From: Vibrio chagasii
GTDB lineage: Bacteria > Pseudomonadota > Gammaproteobacteria > Enterobacterales > Vibrionaceae
Length of the DNA stretch: 54,424 nt
Direction of reading: 5' to 3'
NCBI RefSeq assembly: GCF_002954585.1
Contig: NZ_MSCI01000006.1
Span: forward strand, 1-54,424
The first letter of the stretch is position 1. Each line of letters starts with the position of its first letter. The notes under the pieces were generated by a model. It searched no databases. It saw nothing but the letters and a program-made list of their open reading frames with translations, and was not told the origin of the DNA. Positions 32,912-41,775 of the stretch are shown here, in pieces. Both the position numbers and the translations under genes were made by a program.

Positions 32912-33586
32912 GTGATCAAATTTCAGCAAGTGAGCAAAGCCTACCGAGGTGGACGCCAAGCACTCCAAAAAGTGGACTTCCATCTCAAACGTGGAGAGAT
33001 GGCATTTTTAGGCGGGCATTCTGGTGCAGGTAAAAGTACCTTGCTGAAGTTGATTTGTGCGATTGAGCGCCCGACTGATGGGCGTGTTTGGTTCAACGAT
33101 CACGATATCACTCGTATTCCTGCTAAAGACATTCCATTCTTACGCCGTAATATCGGTATTGTCTTTCAAGACCATCGTCTACTGATGGATCGCTCTATCT
33201 TCGATAACGTTGCTCTGCCTATGCGTATCGAATCTATTTCTGAAAATGAAATAAAACGTCGAGTCAGTGCTGCGTTGGATAAAACTGGCCTATTAGATAA
33301 AGCGCGTTGTTTGCCAAGCCAGCTTTCTGGTGGTGAACAACAACGTGTGGGTATTGCCCGTGCTGTGGTAAACCGTCCAACTCTGCTGCTAGCGGATGAG
33401 CCGACGGGTAACCTAGACCCAGAGTTATCTAACCGCGTGTTGCGACTGTTTGAAGAGTTTAACCGTGCCGGTGTGACGATCATCCTAGCAACGCACGATA
33501 TCGGGTTAGTGAACACTCGCCCCCAATACCGTCATCTTGAATTAAACCAAGGCTTTTTGAGTGAGGTTGAAGACTATGGCCGCTAA
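32912..33586 (+). CDS. ftsE: Cell-division ATP-binding protein FtsE
   Basis: 224 residues, ABC ATPase. Walker A GGHSGAGKST (about 35-44), signature LSGGEQQR, Walker B LLLADEP and the H-loop ATHD are intact. With FtsX it activates septal peptidoglycan hydrolases through EnvC-type partners. The start is GTG at 32912 behind AAGAGGAA. The 3' end overlaps ftsX by 11 bases. Confidence 0.97.
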   Translation: MIKFQQVSKAYRGGRQALQKVDFHLKRGEMAFLGGHSGAGKSTLLKLICAIERPTDGRVWFNDHDITRIPAKDIPFLRRNIGIVFQDHRLLMDRSIFDNVALPMRIESISENEIKRRVSAALDKTGLLDKARCLPSQLSGGEQQRVGIARAVVNRPTLLLADEPTGNLDPELSNRVLRLFEEFNRAGVTIILATHDIGLVNTRPQYRHLELNQGFLSEVEDYGR

Positions 33587-34544
33587 TAAGCGCATCAAAA
33601 AACCTCAATCTAATCGCGCTGCAAACCGCACTTCAAGTGATGGTTTCTTCCTGGTGCATTGGAAGCAAGCCAAATCATCGTTCTCTCAGATGTGGCAACG
33701 TCCACTGGGCAACTTACTGACGCTTGCAGTTATTTCTATGGCTTTAGCAATGCCTGCGTGTTTGTACCTACTTGGTAAAAACGTAGGTGAAGTGGCAAAA
33801 GATGTCACAAGCCCGTCACAAATTAGTGCTTATGTAGAGGATGGTATTCCCGAGCCTCGAGTTATGGTGCTTAAAGATGAAATCGAGAGTTGGGATCAAG
33901 TTGAGTTGGTGGAGTACATTTCGCCTCAACAAGGGCTTGCTGACCTCAGCCAGTATTCTGGCTTTGATGATGCCCTAACTATTCTCGACGATTATTCACT
34001 GCCAGGTGTGTTAGTGATAACACCAAGAGTACAAAGCGATGCTCAAATCAAAGAGCTGGCAGGCCAAGTTAAAAAACAAGAATTAGTGACCGATGTTCGT
34101 TTGGACGAAGATTGGTTAGCAAGATTAGACGCGATTAAAGCGCTAGCCGCTGTCATTGTGATTACCTTAACGGTATTGATGTTAGGCGCTGTGTTTTTGA
34201 TTATCGGCAACACACTACGATTTAATGTGTTGGCGCATAAAGAAGAGATTCAAACCATGAAGCTGATTGGTGCCACCGACAGCTACATTCTTCGACCATA
34301 TCTATATTCTGGTATGTGGTTCGGTGTATTAGGTTCGGTTAGCGCGTGGGTAATGACGGCATTAATTACCGTCTTACTGAACAGTGCGGTGGATGACTTG
34401 GCTCAGCTTTACGACAGCCACTTCCGTTTAATTGGCCTAAGCTGGGATGAATCTTTACTGCTTTTGATCGTTGGAACCCTGCTAGGTAGTGTGGCTGCGA
34501 AGCTTTCTGCACAGCGTCACCTAAAAGAAATTGAACCAGTTTAG
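33576..34544 (+). CDS. ftsX: Cell-division membrane protein FtsX
   Basis: 322 residues. A basic cytoplasmic N-terminus is followed by four membrane segments (about 50-72, 198-222, 244-268, 296-314) with a large periplasmic loop after the first, the layout of FtsX. The frame opens with GTG at 33561, but ATG at 33576, inside the end of ftsE, fits better. Coupled to ftsE. Confidence 0.95.
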   Translation: MAANKRIKKPQSNRAANRTSSDGFFLVHWKQAKSSFSQMWQRPLGNLLTLAVISMALAMPACLYLLGKNVGEVAKDVTSPSQISAYVEDGIPEPRVMVLKDEIESWDQVELVEYISPQQGLADLSQYSGFDDALTILDDYSLPGVLVITPRVQSDAQIKELAGQVKKQELVTDVRLDEDWLARLDAIKALAAVIVITLTVLMLGAVFLIIGNTLRFNVLAHKEEIQTMKLIGATDSYILRPYLYSGMWFGVLGSVSAWVMTALITVLLNSAVDDLAQLYDSHFRLIGLSWDESLLLLIVGTLLGSVAAKLSAQRHLKEIEPV

Positions 34545-34638
34545 GTGAATAGAGTCATATTTAGACGAAAAATAGGCACTTCTTAACCAGTTTTTGCCTT
34601 GTATAGACGAATTGATTATGCATAATTACTTCCCCCTT

Positions 34639-34666
34639 CTTGAAACCTGTTCATTTTAGGTTCAAG
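34639..34666 (+). promoter_or_regulatory. Hairpin in the rpoH leader
   Basis: CTTGAAACCT (34639-34648) can pair with AGGTTCAAG (34658-34666) with one bulged A and a 9-nt loop, about 55 bases before the rpoH start. It could be a weak terminator of ftsX, part of the rpoH 5' control region, or both. CTTGAAA also matches a sigma-32 -35 element, but no matching -10 was seen. Confidence 0.35.
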
Positions 34667-34721
34667 ATTGTCGGGTTTTAATAGATGTACTACTCCAGAT
34701 CAGAGATTGATGAGGAACCGA

Positions 34722-35579
34722 ATGGCAAACCAAGCGTATCAAATGGCTTTAGTCACACAAGATAGTTTAGACAGCTATATCCGCTCAGCGAACAGCTACC
34801 CAATGTTGACGCCTGAAGAGGAACGTGGACTTGCAGAGCGATTACATTACAAAGGTGAGATCGACGCTGCGAAAGGCTTGATCCTTTCACACCTACGATT
34901 CGTGGTGCACGTTGCAAGAGGTTACTCTGGCTACGGGCTGCCTATGGCTGATCTCGTTCAAGAAGGTAACATCGGTCTAATGAAAGCCGTTAAGCGCTTC
35001 AACCCAGAGGTTGGCGTTCGATTGGTTTCTTTCGCAGTTCACTGGATCAAAGCTGAGATTCATGAGTACGTTCTGCGTAACTGGCGTATCGTTAAGATTG
35101 CGACAACTAAGGCACAGCGCAAACTGTTCTTTAACCTTCGTAAATCTAAAAAGCGCTTAGGTTGGTTTAACAACGGTGAAGTTGAGACTGTCGCTCGTGA
35201 ACTGGGTGTTGAGCCCTCTGAAGTTCGTGAGATGGAATCTCGCTTAGCAGCGCAAGACGCAACGTTTGAAGCACCAATGGATGACGATGACGGCGGCTCT
35301 GCTTACACAGCTCCGGTTTACTACCTAGAAGATAAAGCGTCAGACGTTGCTGAAACGGTTGAAGCATCTAACTGGGAGTCTCACACCAATAATCGTTTAG
35401 GCCTAGCACTAGCAAGCTTAGATGAGCGCAGCCAACACATTGTTCGTTCGCGTTGGTTAGACGACAATAAAGCAACACTGCAAGACTTAGCGGATACCTA
35501 CAGTATCTCTGCAGAACGTGTTCGTCAGTTAGAAAAGAATGCGATGAAGAAATTGAAACAAGCCGTTGGTGATTTCTAA
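34722..35579 (+). CDS. rpoH: RNA polymerase sigma-32 (heat shock)
   Basis: 285 residues (E. coli 284). Sigma-70 region 2 includes VHVARGYSGYGLPMADLVQEGNIGLMKA; the RpoH-specific box is QRKLFFNLRKSKKRLGWF (about 133-150); region 4 holds the helix-turn-helix LQDLADTYSISAERVRQLE. The frame is open from 34668, but ATG at 34722 has GAGGAA 4 nt upstream and gives MANQAYQMALVTQ, as in other vibrios. E. coli rpoH also follows ftsX. In E. coli its mRNA folds as a thermosensor over the start; that was not assessed here. Confidence 0.97.
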   Translation: MANQAYQMALVTQDSLDSYIRSANSYPMLTPEEERGLAERLHYKGEIDAAKGLILSHLRFVVHVARGYSGYGLPMADLVQEGNIGLMKAVKRFNPEVGVRLVSFAVHWIKAEIHEYVLRNWRIVKIATTKAQRKLFFNLRKSKKRLGWFNNGEVETVARELGVEPSEVREMESRLAAQDATFEAPMDDDDGGSAYTAPVYYLEDKASDVAETVEASNWESHTNNRLGLALASLDERSQHIVRSRWLDDNKATLQDLADTYSISAERVRQLEKNAMKKLKQAVGDF

Positions 35580-35624
35580 CAGCATTTATTTTCTATATAG
35601 TAGCTAGCAAATAACTGAATTTTG

Positions 35625-35660
35625 AAAAGGCCGAGATCGAGAGATCTCGGCCTTTTTGTT
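35625..35660 (+). terminator. Terminator after rpoH
   Basis: AAAAGGCCGAGATC / GATCTCGGCCTTTT, a 14-bp perfect stem with a GAGA loop, then TTTGTTTT. The stem contains two GATC sites. Confidence 0.93.
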
Positions 35661-35924
35661 TTGGATCGAATTCTCAACTTTTGCGATCGTAATTTGCAAA
35701 ATGATTTTGTGGATAACTCTGTGACAATTTTATTCGTCAGCTGTCTAAAAGCAGGGTGTAGTAAGGCTTTGAGCGTGTTTTTTGAGTGGGGATATGTTTT
35801 AGTTAACCCACAGTTAGATCAGGATCATCACTACATGTTGTGGATCTATTTTTTCAAAGGCACTTTATTCACGCAATTCACAGATTTATCCACAAATGGT
35901 GTAAAAGTGATCGCTGGTGGATAA
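35635..35924. promoter_or_regulatory. Cluster of DnaA boxes and GATC sites between rpoH and glpE
   Basis: Two perfect DnaA boxes are present: TGTGGATAA at 35708-35716 (complement of TTATCCACA) and TTATCCACA at 35886-35894. One 8/9 box is at 35916-35924 (GGTGGATAA). Weaker 7/9 boxes are at 35804-35812 and 35839-35847. GATC occurs eight times, at 35635, 35643, 35664, 35685, 35817, 35823, 35843 and 35909; about one would be expected. GATCTATTTTTTC at 35843 matches 12 of 13 positions of the E. coli oriC 13-mer consensus. It is not the expected oriC (no mnmG or mioC beside it). A DnaA-titrating or DnaA-reactivating locus, or DnaA control of glpE, would fit. Confidence 0.6.
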
Positions 35925-36004
35925 CCTTATTAAGTGGATGTGATTGTTAGCCTTGGGATAGGTTACAATGGCAGCAAAGTAAATCAGTATAAAAAGAGAA
36001 AGTC

Positions 36005-36325
36005 ATGGACCAGTTTAAACATATCGACGTGCAAGGTGCTCAGGCCCTTATTGAACAAGGCCAAGCTCGACTTGTTGATATCCGCGACCCGCAATCTTTC
36101 GCGGTTGCTCACTCAAAAACCGCTTATCACCTAACAAACGACACTATGGTCTCGTTTATGGATGAGGTGGAGTTTGAACAACCTATCTTGGTAATGTGTT
36201 ACCACGGCATTAGTAGCCAAGGTGCGGCACAATATTTAGTGAACCAAGGCTTTGAAGAGGTATATAGTGTAGATGGCGGTTTCGAAGCATGGCACCGTGC
36301 TGAACTTCCTGTGATTGCTGGCTAA
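36005..36325 (+). CDS. glpE: Thiosulfate sulfurtransferase GlpE
   Basis: 106 residues, a single rhodanese domain with the active cysteine C65 in MCYHGISSQ, as in E. coli GlpE. Moves sulfur from thiosulfate to cyanide or other thiol acceptors in the cytoplasm. LVDIRDPQSF and VDGGFEAWH frame the fold. Followed after 48 nt by glpG, the same pair as in E. coli but without glpR. Confidence 0.95.
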   Translation: MDQFKHIDVQGAQALIEQGQARLVDIRDPQSFAVAHSKTAYHLTNDTMVSFMDEVEFEQPILVMCYHGISSQGAAQYLVNQGFEEVYSVDGGFEAWHRAELPVIAG

Positions 36326-36373
36326 TGACCTTTATCGCTTAAACATCTCTCATAGCATGAATAGGAAATAACA

Positions 36374-37216
36374 ATGATTAGACTGATGGTGCTAGACAAT
36401 CCACGTCTTGCTCAAGCATTTATTGATTACATGGCCTCTCGCCAGATCCCTATTCAGATGTCACCTGAGGGAGAGGGGCGCTTTGCTCTTTGGCTGCTTG
36501 ATGGCCAGTTTCAAGTTGAAACTGAAGCGGAGCTCAACCGCTTCTTGTCGGAACCCAATCATAAGCGCTACCAAGCGGCTTCTTGGGATATGGCAGAAAC
36601 CAGAAAGAGTCACTTCCATTATCACACGCCGAGCTTCATGGGGATGATAAAAGCCAAGGCTGGCCCAGTGACACTCAGCATCATGTTGGTGTGTGTGGTG
36701 ATTTTTGCACTGCAGCAGATCGGTTTTGGCCAAGCGATTTTCAATGCGTTGCACTTCCCTGCGGTGGACGGACAGCAGTGGCAATTGTGGCGTTGGTTGA
36801 GCCATGCCGTGCTTCATTTCTCGGTTATGCACATTTCTTTCAACATTTTGTGGTGGTGGCAACTGGGTGGAGATATTGAGAAAAAGTTAGGCGGTCTTAA
36901 GTTACTTCAGATCTTTGCTGTCTCTTCTGCGTTGTCAGGAGCAGGGCAATACTGGGTTGAAGGGGCCAACTTCGGTGGCTTATCTGGCGTTGTGTATGCT
37001 TTGGTTGGTTACCTATGGGTGGTTGGCACTAAAGCACCACAGCTTGGTTTGAGTATCCCAAGACAGATCGTCGGCTTTATGCTGGTGTGGTTGGTACTCG
37101 GGTACATGCAGCCGTTTATGGCGATTGCCAATACTGCTCACTTAGCAGGCCTAGTTGCGGGTGTGATTATCGGCTTCGTTGACTCAATGAAAGCGCCGAA
37201 ATCGGCAAGAAGTTAG
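36374..37216 (+). CDS. glpG: Rhomboid intramembrane serine protease GlpG
   Basis: 280 residues. A cytoplasmic domain (1-90) precedes six membrane segments. The catalytic dyad is S204 in GGLSGVVY and H256 in NTAHLAG; H153 and N157 in MHISFNILWWW form the oxyanion side. It cleaves single-span membrane proteins within the bilayer. Probably co-transcribed with glpE. A terminator at 37238 follows. Confidence 0.96.
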   Translation: MIRLMVLDNPRLAQAFIDYMASRQIPIQMSPEGEGRFALWLLDGQFQVETEAELNRFLSEPNHKRYQAASWDMAETRKSHFHYHTPSFMGMIKAKAGPVTLSIMLVCVVIFALQQIGFGQAIFNALHFPAVDGQQWQLWRWLSHAVLHFSVMHISFNILWWWQLGGDIEKKLGGLKLLQIFAVSSALSGAGQYWVEGANFGGLSGVVYALVGYLWVVGTKAPQLGLSIPRQIVGFMLVWLVLGYMQPFMAIANTAHLAGLVAGVIIGFVDSMKAPKSARS

Positions 37217-37237
37217 TTCCTAGCATCGATAGAAACC

Positions 37238-37266
37238 AAAAAGCGGCCAAATGAGCCGCTTTTTTT
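37238..37266. terminator. Bidirectional terminator
   Basis: AAAAAGCGGC / GCCGCTTTTT, a 10-bp stem with a 7-nt loop, between convergent glpG and the FliL-like gene. Confidence 0.9.
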
Positions 37267-37287
37267 AGATTCGTTTTATACCCGCTG

Positions 37288-37695
37288 TTACTGATAGAGG
37301 TATTTGGTAAACAGCAAATCTGCAATCAGGGTTTTGCCCGTCTCTGGAAGTAAAATCTTGTTGAGGTGCTCAACTAGCGTCTTTCTTAAATCTTCACGGC
37401 CGGACAGTGACTTAATCGTCTCTTCGTTTTGTTTGCCCAATAGCTCGATTACTGCATCACGAATCAATGGTTGGTGATGCTCGATGGTTGCTAAATCTTT
37501 GCTATTCGCCACCATGATATCGAGACGAACTTGAATGTAGCCCAATTTTTTACCTTTAGTGTAAAAATTGGTGGTTAGGTCTGGTTCTAGCGTGAAGTAG
37601 GCTAGTTTAGGTTCCGATTCCTCTTCTGCGAAACTTGATGCTGAAAAGAGTAGAGTAATCGCAAGAAATATTTGGGCTACATAACGTTTGTGCAT
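37288..37695 (-). CDS. Orphan FliL-like secreted protein
   Basis: 135 residues. Residues 1-23 look like a cleavable signal peptide ending in FSASSFA; the rest is a FliL-type domain (AYFTLEPDLTTNF, YIQVRLDIMV, RDAVIELLG, LRKTLVEHLNKIL). True FliL has a membrane span and associates with the flagellar stator. This copy is away from flagellar genes and seems periplasmic. Similar orphan copies sit next to ubiC in other vibrios (recollection). Role unknown. Confidence 0.8.
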   Translation of the reverse strand: MHKRYVAQIFLAITLLFSASSFAEEESEPKLAYFTLEPDLTTNFYTKGKKLGYIQVRLDIMVANSKDLATIEHHQPLIRDAVIELLGKQNEETIKSLSGREDLRKTLVEHLNKILLPETGKTLIADLLFTKYLYQ

Positions 37696-37856
37696 ATTTG
37701 TGACTTTTCTTTAGTTTATTCGCGATATTCGAAACGCATTAGTCTTGTTACAATGAACGGTCTAAATCTAAATACGTTTACAATTCGAAGGCGCTTTAAT
37801 TTTGTTCGAAAGTTGAAGCTTTATTGTACGTGTAAAGTCACCTATTGAATACTAGT

Positions 37857-38396
37857 ATGAATCAGCCAATATCGCTGTATCTTAATTCTTTAATGAATGT
37901 AGATTGGCAAAGTACAGAAACATTTGATTTTCCTAATGAAACCACCAAAGAGTGGCTGATGGAGCAAGGTTCTCTTTCCCGTAAGTTGGGTAAGTGTTGC
38001 CAACATCTGTCTGTGGAGTTGCTTCACAACCAAGTTGTAGAACGCTCAGTTGTGCAACAAGATGAGCAACACCTTTTATCATCGTCTGATTGCTTACTTC
38101 GCAAAGTAATTTTGAATGGGGATGATGAACCATGGGTATTAGGCCGAACCTTAATTCCTCGAGTGACATTAGAAGATCAGCACTCAGACCTTTCTCAACA
38201 AGGTAATGTCCCGTTAGGGTTGACCGTTTTTAGTGCGGAGAACGTCGAGCGAGACGCGCTGCAAGTCGGTTGGGTTATCGCTGGCGACGAACGATTACTC
38301 GCACGCCGCTCTCGATTATGGATGAACCATAAACCGATGCTTGTAGCTGAACTGTTTTTACCAACATCACCCATTTACTCTAAGGAGAGTGTGTAA
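37857..38396 (+). CDS. ubiC: Chorismate lyase
   Basis: 179 residues from ATG 37857. UbiC splits chorismate into pyruvate and 4-hydroxybenzoate, the ring precursor of ubiquinone. WLMEQGSLSRKL near the N-terminus, LLRKVIL, WVLGRTLIP and RRSRLWMNHKPMLVAELFLP near the end are characteristic. An in-frame TTG at 37845 is an alternative start; neither has a strong ribosome site. The stop is directly followed by the ubiA ATG. Confidence 0.92.
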   Translation: MNQPISLYLNSLMNVDWQSTETFDFPNETTKEWLMEQGSLSRKLGKCCQHLSVELLHNQVVERSVVQQDEQHLLSSSDCLLRKVILNGDDEPWVLGRTLIPRVTLEDQHSDLSQQGNVPLGLTVFSAENVERDALQVGWVIAGDERLLARRSRLWMNHKPMLVAELFLPTSPIYSKESV

Positions 38397-39251
38397 ATGC
38401 TTGCCACCAAAGCGAAAGCGTACTGGCAATTAACGCGAATGAATCGCCCGATTGGTACCTTGTTACTCCTTTGGCCTACGTTATGGTCGCTGATTATCGC
38501 CGCACAAGGTATGCCAGACTTGGATGTATTAGTCGTCTTTGTATTAGGTGTCGTACTAATGCGTTCAGCAGGCTGCGTGATTAATGATTTTGCTGACCGT
38601 AAGGTGGATGGTCATGTAAAGCGTACTAAGCAGCGCCCACTGCCGTCTGGTTTGGTGTCGAGTAAAGAAGCCGTTATCCTTTTTTTAGTGCTAGCTGTGA
38701 TCTCATTCTTGCTAGTACTGACTATGAATCCGTTGACCATTAAGCTCTCTTTTATTGGGGTGGGTCTAGCGTTTATTTATCCTTTCATGAAGCGTTTTAC
38801 GCATCTTCCACAGTTGTTCCTTGGCTTGGCGTTTAGCTGGGCTATTCCAATGGCATGGGCTGCACAAACCAATGAGCTACCAAGTATCGTTTGGTTTATC
38901 TTCGTGATTAATGCGCTTTGGACCATCGCTTATGACACCCAATATGCGATGGTTGACCGAGACGATGATCTTAAGATTGGCATCAAGTCGACAGCGATTT
39001 TGTTTGGCCGTTTCGACAAGCTGATTGTTGGCTCACTGCAATTAGTGACTTTAGCGATGTTGATTGCGTTAGGCATGCATTACCACCTAGGTGATACTTT
39101 CTACTGGGCATTGTTGGTGGCAGGTGGTTTGTTCGTCTATCAACAACACCTGATGCGTCATCGCGATCGAGATTTATGTTTTCAAGCCTTCCTTAATAAC
39201 AACTATGTAGGAATGGCCGTCACCATCGGTTTGTTCATTACCTTCTGGTAA
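38397..39251 (+). CDS. ubiA: 4-hydroxybenzoate octaprenyltransferase
   Basis: 284 residues, about eight membrane segments. The prenyltransferase aspartate motifs are NDFADRKVDG (about 69-78) and DTQYAMVDRDDD (about 182-193). It attaches the octaprenyl chain to 4-hydroxybenzoate in the inner membrane, the next step after UbiC. No gap separates it from ubiC, so the two are coupled. Confidence 0.96.
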   Translation: MLATKAKAYWQLTRMNRPIGTLLLLWPTLWSLIIAAQGMPDLDVLVVFVLGVVLMRSAGCVINDFADRKVDGHVKRTKQRPLPSGLVSSKEAVILFLVLAVISFLLVLTMNPLTIKLSFIGVGLAFIYPFMKRFTHLPQLFLGLAFSWAIPMAWAAQTNELPSIVWFIFVINALWTIAYDTQYAMVDRDDDLKIGIKSTAILFGRFDKLIVGSLQLVTLAMLIALGMHYHLGDTFYWALLVAGGLFVYQQHLMRHRDRDLCFQAFLNNNYVGMAVTIGLFITFW

Positions 39252-39279
39252 GCGATGGTTTGATAACAACAGCACAAAT

Positions 39280-39309
39280 AAAAAGGCACCCACAATGGGT
39301 GCCTTTTTT
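39280..39309. terminator. Bidirectional terminator
   Basis: AAAAAGGCACCCA / TGGGTGCCTTTTTT, a 13-bp stem with a CAA loop, between convergent ubiA and plsB. Confidence 0.92.
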
Positions 39310-39351
39310 GATCGTTTTCAGCCTAGCGCTTAAAGCGTGCCAGCCAACAAA

Positions 39352-41775
39352 CTATTCTGCTTGGTGGATGCTTTCTTGAATCGTCAAGCGAACTTCTGGG
39401 TAAAGCATTGAGTAAAGAAGCTTAGCGAACTGCTGAGTCTTCTCTAAGTCGCAATTACCGTCGTTATCCAGGTATTGCTGTTGCTTGAGCGTAGCGAACA
39501 TTGAAGCAAACACACCTTTATCGAAGAACTCAGGTGCGTTGATGCCTTGCAGGCGACCAAGGCGTTGTGCAATGTCTTGGCTCTTCTGCTCAAGGTCAGA
39601 TTTATCCAGTTCCGGGTTCTCTGCCAATAGGTTTAGAGCAATCGAGTAACGCTGAAGCGTCTCTGAAATCGTACGACCTAGTAGCATTAGCGCTTGGCTG
39701 TTCGATTGGTTGATGGTGACTTGATTATCAGACACAACTAACATGCCTTGGCTAACCAATTCATCAATGATGTTCGACACCACACCTTCAAGCTGGTCTT
39801 CGTCGTAGCTTAGGAATAGCTCTTTTTTCAAGAACGGGTAGATTGCCGCGACATTCTTTTGAATCGCATCGATCGTTAGGCCGTGCTGACGAATGGTCAT
39901 TTGAGCAATTAACGATGGCAGCGCAAACAGGTGAATGATGTTGTTGCGGTAGTAAGTCATTAGAATCGATTGGTGACGGTCTAGTGAAATAATGTCACCC
40001 ATTGAGTCTGACTCAATCAAGAACTTGTTCAGAGACTCTGCATGTTTCACCAACTCTTCCGCGCTGTCTTTCGGTACCGTAAATGTGTCTGAGTAAGGCA
40101 CATTGTTAAGTAGCGACAGGTAGCAATTGATCTGAGAAACCAAAGAGTCACGAGACAATGCACGCTGACGTGATGCAAGCAGAGCGGTTGCACATAATGT
40201 CAGTGCGTTGGTTGCTGCTGCGTCGTTGATGTGTGTCATCATCTTGGTTGCCAGGTCATTAACCACTGGCGTCATCCACTGTGGCTTGCTGGTGCCCATT
40301 GGATCGATGTCTTTCGTCCACTCTGGAGAGTGTTCATTCAGGTATTGGTTAAGCTGAATCGGTTCACCGAAGTTCACGTAGCCTTTACCAAAGTTACGTA
40401 GCTTACGGATAGTACGAATCACTAGGCTCGCGTTTTCTTTCTCTTTACGCTTACCACGTAGTTCTTTTGCGTAAGTCGCTACTTCCATTACGTGCTCGTA
40501 GCCGATGTAAACAGGCACTAACGTTACTGGGCGGTTCATGCCACGCAGCATTGCCTGAATCGTCATCGCTAGCATGCCGGTTTTCGCTTGTAGCAGACGA
40601 CCCGTACGAGAACGGCCACCTTCACTAAAGTATTCTACTGAGTAACCTTTAGCGAATAGCTCAGCTAGGTACTCACGGAAGATAGTTGAGTACAGCTTAT
40701 TGCCTTTAAAGCTACGACGAATGAAGAACGCACCACCGTGACGGAAAATCGGACCGGCAGGGAAGAAATTCAAGTTGATACCCGCAGCGATATGCGGAGG
40801 AACCATACCTTCATGGTAAAGCACGTAAGACAACAGTAAGTAGTCCATATGGCTGCGGTGGCAAGGGACATAAACAATCTCGTGACCATCTTGTGCCAGC
40901 TTACGAACAGTTGAAGCGTTGTTGATATGTAGGCCTTGGTACAGCTTGTTCCACAACCAACCTAGAATCTTCTCGCCACGTTTGATCAGTGAGTAAGAGA
41001 AGTTGGCTGCGATCTCATCCATGATGTCCTGAGCTTCTTTGCTCGCTTTCTCAATGGAGATGTTCTTTGACTTCGCTTCGTCCTCAATAGCCTTCTTGAT
41101 CGCTTCTGATTTTAGTAGGCGATCGAACAATGCTTGACGGCTTGGCAGGTTAGGACCAGAGGCTGCCAGTTTTTGGCGTGAGAAGTGAATGCGAGCTACA
41201 CGCGCCAGCTTGTGTGCGATAGTGCTGTCGGTGCCGTGAGAGTTTGCCATGTAACGAAGAGATACCACAGGGCTGAATCGTACTAGACAGTCGCGGCCAG
41301 CAATTAAAACAGCGATTGATTTCTCTAAGCCGTTCATTGCTTGTAGGTAAGGCTTCTGGTTATTCTCTTTACCAGGCTTACGGCCCCACAATACCGTTGC
41401 AGGGATAACTTGCACATCCAGCTCTGAGTCGTCAGCATGCAGTGCAAGCAGCTCAGAGAAGACTTCAATAGAAGAGGCTGGGACGTAATCATCATCTTGT
41501 AGCAGCGTTTTGCGTGAAGAGATAAAAACGTAGCGTGGCAGTGATTTACCACTGATTTCAAGCTTGCTTAACGGATCCGGTAAACCCAGTTCTAGCGCGT
41601 GCTTTTGTAGCGTCAGTAGGTCGACGCTTGAGCGAAACGGTAAGGCGTATACAATTGGTTTGCCTAAATCAATGTTCAAATCTTCAACTGGGTTCGAAGG
41701 GATTGATGTGCCTTTTACCAATACGGATAAAGGTAGCTTCATTAATGAACGTGAAAAAGATTGTCCAGAAGACAT
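39352..41775 (-). CDS. plsB: Glycerol-3-phosphate acyltransferase
   Basis: 807 residues, the normal PlsB length. It makes lysophosphatidic acid from acyl-ACP or acyl-CoA and sn-glycerol-3-phosphate, the first step of phospholipid synthesis. The acyltransferase motifs are in the middle: HRSHMDYLL (H-x4-D, near residue 310), FIRRSFKGN, EGGRSRTGRLL and VPVYIGYE. Divergent from dgkA, as in E. coli. Confidence 0.97.
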   Translation of the reverse strand: MSSGQSFSRSLMKLPLSVLVKGTSIPSNPVEDLNIDLGKPIVYALPFRSSVDLLTLQKHALELGLPDPLSKLEISGKSLPRYVFISSRKTLLQDDDYVPASSIEVFSELLALHADDSELDVQVIPATVLWGRKPGKENNQKPYLQAMNGLEKSIAVLIAGRDCLVRFSPVVSLRYMANSHGTDSTIAHKLARVARIHFSRQKLAASGPNLPSRQALFDRLLKSEAIKKAIEDEAKSKNISIEKASKEAQDIMDEIAANFSYSLIKRGEKILGWLWNKLYQGLHINNASTVRKLAQDGHEIVYVPCHRSHMDYLLLSYVLYHEGMVPPHIAAGINLNFFPAGPIFRHGGAFFIRRSFKGNKLYSTIFREYLAELFAKGYSVEYFSEGGRSRTGRLLQAKTGMLAMTIQAMLRGMNRPVTLVPVYIGYEHVMEVATYAKELRGKRKEKENASLVIRTIRKLRNFGKGYVNFGEPIQLNQYLNEHSPEWTKDIDPMGTSKPQWMTPVVNDLATKMMTHINDAAATNALTLCATALLASRQRALSRDSLVSQINCYLSLLNNVPYSDTFTVPKDSAEELVKHAESLNKFLIESDSMGDIISLDRHQSILMTYYRNNIIHLFALPSLIAQMTIRQHGLTIDAIQKNVAAIYPFLKKELFLSYDEDQLEGVVSNIIDELVSQGMLVVSDNQVTINQSNSQALMLLGRTISETLQRYSIALNLLAENPELDKSDLEQKSQDIAQRLGRLQGINAPEFFDKGVFASMFATLKQQQYLDNDGNCDLEKTQQFAKLLYSMLYPEVRLTIQESIHQAE

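Noticed and set aside
34639..34666. Sigma-32 promoter ahead of rpoH
   Set aside because: A CTTGAAA -35 element is present but no CCCCAT-type -10 at the right distance.
35622..35924. A 100-codon open frame across the DnaA-box region
   Set aside because: It starts within the rpoH terminator, has no ribosome site and no family resemblance; the region reads as regulatory DNA.
35635..35924. Calling the DnaA-box cluster the chromosomal oriC
   Set aside because: The expected neighbours mnmG, mioC or the par genes are absent, and box number is lower than in oriC; only an origin-like or DnaA-binding locus is claimed.
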